Assembly: GCA_900550355.1 (NCBI GenBank)
Contig: URRT01000061.1
Coordinates: 1 to 10,271, forward strand
From: an uncultured Collinsella sp.
GTDB taxonomy: Bacteria; Actinomycetota; Coriobacteriia; Coriobacteriales; Coriobacteriaceae
Length of the DNA stretch: 10,271 nucleotides
Reading direction: 5' to 3'
Below are positions 6,844 to 10,271 of the stretch, piece after piece. The position numbers were made by a program, and so were the translations under genes. The notes below the pieces were generated by a model, which saw only the letters and a list, made by a program, of their open reading frames with translations, did no database searches and was not told the origin of the DNA. Within the stretch, counting starts at the first letter, position 1. The number at the start of each line of letters is the position of its first letter.

Positions 6844-6873
6844 AAGCGCCGCCCCCTTGTGGAAACGGCGCTT
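6844..6873 (-). promoter_or_regulatory. Hairpin between rplE and rpsN
   Basis: A perfect 8-bp inverted repeat (AAGCGCCG at 6844-6851, CGGCGCTT at 6866-6873) with a 14-nt loop fills the middle of the 79-nt rplE-rpsN spacer. No T-run follows in the transcribed direction, so it is unlikely to be a full terminator. It could protect or mark a processing end between rplE and the downstream genes. Confidence 0.4.
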
Positions 6874-6888
6874 ATAGGGCAGGTGAAC

Positions 6889-7233
6889 CTATTTCTTGAA
6901 CGGGAAACCGAAGGCGTCCAGAAGGGCCTTGGCCTCCTCATCGGTATTGGCGGTGGTCACGAAAGTGATGTCCATACCGCGCTGGTGATCGACGGAGTCG
7001 AAGTCGATCTCGGGGAAGATGAGCTGCTCGGTGACGCCCATGGAGAAGTTACCACGGCCGTCGAAGCTCTTGGCGGAGATGCCGCGGAAGTCGCGGATAC
7101 GGGGGATCGCGACGGAGGTCAGACGATCGAAGAACTCCCACATACGGTCGCCACGCAGGGTAACCTTGCAGCCGATCGGCATACCAGCGCGCAGGCGGAA
7201 GGTAGCGATGGACTTGCGGGCACGGGTGATCAT
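6889..7233 (-). CDS. rplE: L5 C-terminal fragment (114 codons)
   Basis: This is the downstream part of the split rplE, beginning at an ATG that overlaps the upstream TGA as ATGA. The sequence starts MITRARKSIATFRLRAGMPI and includes GCKVTLRGDRMWEF, PRIRDFRGISAKSFDGRGNF and the C-terminal FGFPFKK, so it is complete to the normal L5 end. No Shine-Dalgarno is visible just upstream, so expression would depend on termination-reinitiation from the N-terminal ORF. If translated separately it would have to assemble with the N-terminal piece to make a working L5. Confidence 0.75.
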   Translation of the reverse strand: MITRARKSIATFRLRAGMPIGCKVTLRGDRMWEFFDRLTSVAIPRIRDFRGISAKSFDGRGNFSMGVTEQLIFPEIDFDSVDHQRGMDITFVTTANTDEEAKALLDAFGFPFKK

Positions 7234-7439
7234 CGGCTGGTGATGGCGCGCAGGTCGCGCACGGCACCGTCGATGGCCTTGGAATCGGTAGCGGCCTCGC
7301 CGACACCCATGTTCACGACGATCTTCTCAAACTTGGGGATCATCATGACGTTCTCGTACTGGAACTTGTCCTGAAGCTGCTGCTTGACCTCGTTGTTGTA
7401 CTTGGTCTTCAGACGCGGCACATACTTCTCTTCTGCCAT
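7230..7439 (-). CDS. rplE: L5 N-terminal fragment (69 codons)
   Basis: This is the upstream part of the split rplE. ATG at 7437-7439 has an excellent AAGGAG 6 nt upstream, so translation initiation should be strong. The product contains the N-terminal helix (PRLKTKYNNEVKQQLQDKF), the first strand and the conserved NMGVGEA (about residues 43-49), and helix DSKAIDGAVRDLRAIT. It ends with two non-family residues (SR) before TGA. It lacks the remaining two thirds of L5, including the RDFRG segment. Confidence 0.75.
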   Translation of the reverse strand: MAEEKYVPRLKTKYNNEVKQQLQDKFQYENVMMIPKFEKIVVNMGVGEAATDSKAIDGAVRDLRAITSR

Positions 7440-7570
7440 TGTTCACTCCTTCTTGGGGTTTTAAGCACGGGGCGTGGCCACGATGGGTTGTCCTCGTGCC
7501 TCCTGGCTGCATCCGCGCCGCTCATGGCATTTTGCGGTTTGGACTCGACGCAGCAGGAGCCGACAAAACA
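7440..7570 (-). promoter_or_regulatory. Structured leader upstream of rplE
   Basis: The roughly 130 nt between the candidate start site and the rplE ATG can fold. One arm pair is 7547-7561 with 7499-7514 (GGCTCCTGCTGC against GCAGCCAGGAGG, with a wobble, one mismatch and a one-base bulge). A second is 7492-7499 with 7465-7472 (GCACG/CGTGC core). The palindrome CGTGGCCACG lies at 7473-7482. The two stems compete only slightly, and the rplE Shine-Dalgarno lies outside both. A ribosomal-protein autoregulatory leader is possible, but no known class was recognised. No credible ORF was seen here. Confidence 0.35.
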
Positions 7571-7576
7571 ATCGGT

Positions 7577-7605
7577 ACTATACGCGCATTGGGTGCGTAT
7601 TTCCA
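7577..7605 (-). promoter_or_regulatory. Candidate promoter driving rplE and the downstream cluster
   Basis: On the minus strand, TGGAAA (7605-7600, 4/6 to TTGACA) is followed after exactly 17 nt by TATAGT (7582-7577, 5/6 to TATAAT). Transcription would begin near 7570. The position makes sense: rplE lacks its usual upstream genes and a probable terminator lies just before this promoter, so the ribosomal genes need a promoter here. An inverted repeat ATACGC/GCGTAT (7580-7600) overlaps the -10 and spacer. Confidence 0.5.
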
Positions 7606-7659
7606 GAAAAACCTCGTCTGCCTGCACAACTCCACAACTCCCCCGCACAAATGGGTCCC

Positions 7660-7733
7660 AAAAAGCAGTTGCGGTGAAATAGGGACTGTTGGGCGGCCTA
7701 ACAGGCTTAAACAATCCGTATTTCACCGCAACT
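7660..7733 (-). terminator. Long palindrome with T-run: probable terminator of the yqeB-xdhC transcript, possibly a dispersed repeat
   Basis: Arms 7667-7690 and 7710-7733 are complementary at 22 of 24 positions. In the minus-strand RNA one of the two exceptions is a G-U wobble. The 19-nt loop contains a small GCCT/AGGC hairpin. Two nucleotides after the stem on the minus strand is TTTTT (7664-7660). It begins 17 nt after the xdhC stop, so it fits an intrinsic terminator. The stem is far longer than a usual terminator, which suggests a palindromic repeat element (REP- or MITE-like) serving as one; that part is inference. Confidence 0.65.
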
Positions 7734-7750
7734 TATTGGTGGGGATGCGA

Positions 7751-8794
7751 TTAGCGCTTGCGGGGGACGAGTTTGGTGCGGCGCAGGTGAATCATCTCGG
7801 CGGCGATGGAGATGGCAATCTCCTCGGGGTCCTCGGCCTCGATGGCAACGCCGATCGGCAGGTGCAGCTCGTCGATCTGGTCCTGCGTAAAGCCTTCCTG
7901 CTCCAGGCGGGCACGCACAAAGGCCGTCTTGCGGCGCGAACCCAGACAGCCCAGGTAGGCAGGCTTGGCGTGCATGGCCTGAATCACCACGTCGATATCG
8001 GACTTGTGACCCGCCGTGGCGACGACCACCAGGTCGCGCGGGCCGATGGGGCACAGCTCGCTCAGGTTCTTGTAATCGACCAAGCGACGATCGTAGACAC
8101 CGGGCACCCAATCGGGGGTCAGCGTGCCGGGGCGGTCGTCGCACGCCACGACGGCAAAGCCCGCCGCCGTGAGCACCCGCGCCGTCGCGGCGCCCACGTG
8201 GCCGCAGCCAAAGATATAGGTCAGGCCCTCGGGGCAGAGCGTCTCGATGTGCGCCGCGGGAATCTCGGAGGCGGCGTTGGTGTAGGTGACCTTACTCCCC
8301 TCCTCCACCAGCGAAAGCTCGGGGCAGCCGGCAATGGTATGGCGCGATGCCTCGCCATGGTACTCGGCCACATCGCCCTCGAGCGCGCTCGCGATAAACG
8401 GCTCAAAGTCGATGACGAAGTCGCCGATGCGCCGATAGACCAAGACGTCGGCAATTTCCTGAAACAACGGTGCCTGGGTCGCATCCAGATGCAGATAGCA
8501 CAGGCAGATGGCTCCGCCGCAGATCATGCCGGTATCGGAGTTCTCGCCGCCCATGGTGTAGCGGACCAGACGCGATTGCCCCGCGGCCAGCAGCTCTCGC
8601 GCCTCGTCCAGCGCAAAGAGCTCGATCTTGCCGCCGCCGATGGTGCCCGCCTGGCTGCCGTCGGCAAAGACGACCATCCAGGCGCCCACGCCGCGCGGCG
8701 ACGACCCCGCCGTGCCGGCCACGACCACGAGCTCGCACGTCTCGCCAGCACGCAGGGCGACAAGCGCCGCATTCACAACCTCGAGCTTTTCCAT
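7751..8794 (-). CDS. XdhC/CoxI family protein (molybdenum hydroxylase maturation factor)
   Basis: XdhC-family proteins bind molybdenum cofactor and help its sulfuration and insertion into xanthine dehydrogenase-type hydroxylases. The 347-residue product has an N-terminal XdhC/CoxI domain with GTAGSSPRGVGAWM (27-40), GTIGGGKIE (50-58) and MICGG (90-94). A C-terminal Rossmann-like XdhC domain has the nucleotide motif YIFGCGHVGAATA (193-205), YLGCLGSRRK (280-289) and LHLPIG (310-315). ATG at 8792-8794 has AAGG 5-6 nt upstream. The gene starts only 9 nt after the yqeB stop, so the two form an operon. Pairing with yqeB suggests it serves a selenium-dependent molybdenum hydroxylase rather than classical xanthine dehydrogenase. 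No hydroxylase subunits are in the window. Confidence 0.9.
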   Translation of the reverse strand: MEKLEVVNAALVALRAGETCELVVVAGTAGSSPRGVGAWMVVFADGSQAGTIGGGKIELFALDEARELLAAGQSRLVRYTMGGENSDTGMICGGAICLCYLHLDATQAPLFQEIADVLVYRRIGDFVIDFEPFIASALEGDVAEYHGEASRHTIAGCPELSLVEEGSKVTYTNAASEIPAAHIETLCPEGLTYIFGCGHVGAATARVLTAAGFAVVACDDRPGTLTPDWVPGVYDRRLVDYKNLSELCPIGPRDLVVVATAGHKSDIDVVIQAMHAKPAYLGCLGSRRKTAFVRARLEQEGFTQDQIDELHLPIGVAIEAEDPEEIAISIAAEMIHLRRTKLVPRKR

Positions 8795-8803
8795 TGCCGC
8801 CTT

Positions 8804-9598
8804 CTATCCTCTAAAGATATCGGTGAGCATAGCGAGTGCCTCGAGCACGCCGCCGCCGACCGACGTCGCCTTGTCCGAAATGTAGTTGATATAGCTGGCA
8901 TCGCCGCGCGGATCGGCATCGGCGCATTTAAAGCCCTCGGTCACCTGCACGCCGTTCGCCAAAAGCCCGCGCAGACAGCCATCGATCTGCGTGCGCATGG
9001 GCGTATCGCCCGCGTAGCCAATCACGTCTCCGGCGCGCACGATGTCGCCGATTGCGCGGTCGGACCGAAACACGCCGGCGGCGGGGCTGTGGATTACGCG
9101 CTCCTTGCCATAGCCGGCGATAATGCCCGGCACGCCCGTGTTGGGCTGGGGCGAACCTTGGGTAATGACACGGCCCAAGAAATGCCCGCGCATGGTCTCG
9201 ACCACGGCGTCGCAGTCAACCGGCGCGGTAAAGCCCGGCCCCACGGCGATGACGGCAGGCGCCATGTCGCGCGTGGTACCCAGGTTGCGCTTGGCCAAAA
9301 TCGCGTCGACCACGGCAGCGGGTTTAAGCTCATCGAGCATCTTGGCCTGGGGGTCTACCACGACGGCGACGTCTCCGGCCTCGGTAATTGCAAGCGCCTC
9401 TGCCGGCGTCTGCGCCAAGCGAGCGCGAATGCCCTCGACCTGGACCTCGCCCAGGCGAATGGCCTCGCAAAAACTGATTGTGCGGCGGATGCACGTGGGA
9501 ACCGCGATATCGGCCATAACGACCGACACGCCGGCGCGCACCAAACGGGCGGCGACGCCCGTGGCGATATCGCCGGCGCCGCGAACATAAACGAGCAT
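8804..9598 (-). CDS. yqeB: YqeB/EF2563-family selenium-dependent molybdenum hydroxylase accessory protein
   Basis: YqeB-family proteins co-occur with SelD in genomes that use a labile selenium cofactor in molybdenum hydroxylases, and are thought to act in its biosynthesis or insertion. The 264-residue product has the N-terminal Rossmann-like RGAGDIATG (6-14), IRRTISFCEAI (38-48), a central PGFTAPVDCDAVVETMRGH (121-139), and KCADADPRGD (224-233) near the C-terminus. These fit the family along its whole length. ATG at 9596-9598 has GGGAGG about 10 nt upstream. It is the first gene of a two-gene unit with xdhC and is divergent from yqeC across a 102-bp region. The exact reaction is not settled from sequence. 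Confidence 0.88.
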   Translation of the reverse strand: MLVYVRGAGDIATGVAARLVRAGVSVVMADIAVPTCIRRTISFCEAIRLGEVQVEGIRARLAQTPAEALAITEAGDVAVVVDPQAKMLDELKPAAVVDAILAKRNLGTTRDMAPAVIAVGPGFTAPVDCDAVVETMRGHFLGRVITQGSPQPNTGVPGIIAGYGKERVIHSPAAGVFRSDRAIGDIVRAGDVIGYAGDTPMRTQIDGCLRGLLANGVQVTEGFKCADADPRGDASYINYISDKATSVGGGVLEALAMLTDIFRG

Positions 9599-9700
9599 TC
9601 CCGGGGCACCTCCCTGTGCTACGGTTTGAGCAGAGCAAAAGCGGTTCGACCGCTACTCTGATGATTATTTATTATCACAGTATTATACGGCGGTGAACAG
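9599..9700. promoter_or_regulatory. Divergent yqeB-yqeC promoter region with operator-like inverted repeats
   Basis: Two inverted repeats lie in this 102-bp region. AGCGGT-TCG-ACCGCT (9640-9654) is perfect. CTCTGATGAT-N5-ATTATCACAG (9656-9680) matches at 8 of 10 positions and is AT-rich, unlike its surroundings. Promoter-like hexamers overlap: TATTAT at 9681-9686 for yqeC, and TATAAT (9687-9682) or GATAAT (9676-9671) on the minus strand for yqeB. The -35 matches are weak, as expected for regulated promoters, but this lowers certainty. A regulator binding either repeat could control both directions. The regulator is unknown. Confidence 0.4.
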
Positions 9701-10271
9701 ATGGAAACGGTTAGCGGCAATCTTGCCTCGGCGCTCAGGATCGAGCCGGGCATTACCGCGATTATCGGCAGCGGCGGCAAGTCGACGTTGCTCAAAACGC
9801 TGGGTCTTGAGCTCATGCGCGCTGGCGGCCGCGTGCTCCTCTGCACCACCACGCATATGCTTCCCGTTGCCGGCGTGCCATGGGACGGGTCGAATCGTCG
9901 CCTGGACGCCGCGCCTTGGAAGCCGGGCGCCTCGCATGTCCCCGGTTGCACCTGCGAGGCCTGCGCGGGCCTTGCACGCGGAGGCATCTGCCAGGCAGGC
10001 GTCTTGGACCCGGAGACAGGCAAGCTCTCCGCCCCCGCCGAGCCACTCGGCGGGCTGGCACAGCGCTTTGACTATGTGTTGGCCGAGGCAGACGGTAGCA
10101 AGCGACTCCCGCTCAAGGCGCATGCCGCCTGGGAGCCGGTAATTCCCGCCGGCACGGCCAACGTCATCTGGCTCGTCGGCGCCTCGGGACTCAGCAAGCC
10201 CATCAACGAAGCCGTCCACCGCCCCGAGCTCTTTTGCGAGCGTTGCGGCTGCGAGCTCACCGACATCGCCA
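9701..10271 (+). CDS. yqeC: Selenium cofactor accessory protein YqeC (5' part; continues past the right edge)
   Basis: YqeC is a P-loop protein associated by comparative genomics with SelD, YqeB and selenium-dependent molybdenum hydroxylases. The window holds 190 codons from ATG 9701; no stop is reached. Visible motifs are the Walker A-like GSGGKST (23-29), CTTTHM (48-53) and AEADGSKRLPLKA (128-140), the latter typical of the family. Two cysteine groups stand out: C83, C85, C88 and C97, and C179, C182 and C184. A weak GGCGGTG lies 6 nt upstream. It is divergent from yqeB and probably belongs to the same functional module. The opposite-strand ORFs here are shadows. Confidence 0.87.
   Translation, partial: METVSGNLASALRIEPGITAIIGSGGKSTLLKTLGLELMRAGGRVLLCTTTHMLPVAGVPWDGSNRRLDAAPWKPGASHVPGCTCEACAGLARGGICQAGVLDPETGKLSAPAEPLGGLAQRFDYVLAEADGSKRLPLKAHAAWEPVIPAGTANVIWLVGASGLSKPINEAVHRPELFCERCGCELTDIA

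Larger units (their letters stand above)
6889..7439 (-). pseudogene. rplE: 50S ribosomal protein L5, reading frame split by an apparent 7-nt deletion
   Basis: L5 binds 5S rRNA and contacts P-site tRNA in the central protuberance; it is normally about 180 residues. Here the N-terminal ORF (7439 to 7230) reads to ...DLRAITSR then stops at TGA. The C-terminal ORF (7233 to 6889) starts exactly at the methionine that in other L5 proteins follows ITGQKP. Both halves are otherwise well conserved and end where expected; an intact version would have about 185 residues. Comparing ITGQKPMITRARK with the sequence near 7238-7239 implies loss of about 7 nt. A -1 shift would restore the frame, but no slippery heptamer is visible. 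The ORFs overlap by ATGA (7230-7233). Possibilities are a two-polypeptide L5, a decaying copy with an intact one elsewhere, or an assembly/sequencing error. Confidence 0.85.

Noticed and set aside
7230..7245. Programmed -1 ribosomal frameshift restoring full-length L5
   Set aside because: The shift direction would work, but no slippery heptamer and no obvious stimulatory stem just downstream were seen. Termination-reinitiation, pseudogene or error are simpler.
7580..7640. Tandem CACAACTC x2 (7625-7640) and nearby short repeats as a possible CRISPR or VNTR
   Set aside because: There are only two 8-bp units with no spacers or further copies, so this is chance-level.
7409..7726. 105-codon minus-strand ORF running through the palindrome and into the start of rplE
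   Set aside because: It starts inside the terminator-like palindrome, overlaps rplE in another frame, and has no recognisable domain. It may be annotated as hypothetical where the repeat occurs, but coding is not supported.
7439..9661. 740-codon plus-strand ORF spanning the junction and the xdhC/yqeB region
   Set aside because: It lies antisense to two genes with clear family motifs. Its translation is low-complexity H/G/D/R-rich with no recognisable domain, as expected for a high-GC shadow frame.

Overview
The window looks like a piece of a GC-rich actinobacterial chromosome, most likely Coriobacteriia and possibly Collinsella-like; that is an inference from protein sequences and gene order, with no database search. 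Supporting traits are the order secY-adk-map-infA-rpmJ-rpsM-rpsK, a zinc-type S14, a four-cysteine (zinc LID) adenylate kinase, many GTG/TTG starts with strong Shine-Dalgarno sites, and selenium/molybdenum hydroxylase accessory genes of the kind seen in gut anaerobes.

Region 1 (1-7439, all on the minus strand, so transcribed right to left) is the distal part of the ribosomal spc cluster running into the alpha cluster. In transcription order it holds rplE, rpsN (type Z), rpsH, rplF, rplR, rpsE, rpmD, rplO, secY, adk, map, infA, rpmJ, rpsM and the 5' part of rpsK. Genes are tightly packed, with 4-7 nt overlaps at adk/map and rplO/secY. Several of the longer gaps contain hairpins, and a promoter-like sequence precedes infA. 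Together the genes build both ribosomal subunits, the Sec translocon, adenylate homeostasis, N-terminal methionine removal and IF-1.

The striking feature is rplE. It is split by what looks like a 7-nt deletion into a 69-codon N-terminal ORF and a 114-codon C-terminal ORF that overlap by ATGA. In addition, the genes that normally precede rplE (rplX, rplN and the S10 group) are absent.

Region 2 (7440-7750) is a non-coding junction. It holds a long imperfect palindrome followed by a T-run (minus strand), which probably terminates the xdhC transcript. It also holds a promoter-like sequence pointing into rplE and a potentially structured leader of about 130 nt.

Region 3 (7751-10271) is a selenium-dependent molybdenum hydroxylase accessory module. 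yqeB and an XdhC-family gene form a minus-strand pair, and yqeC is divergent on the plus strand and cut by the window edge. The 102-bp divergent intergenic region has two operator-like inverted repeats and AT-rich promoter-like hexamers. The hydroxylase subunits, selD and other partners are not in the window.
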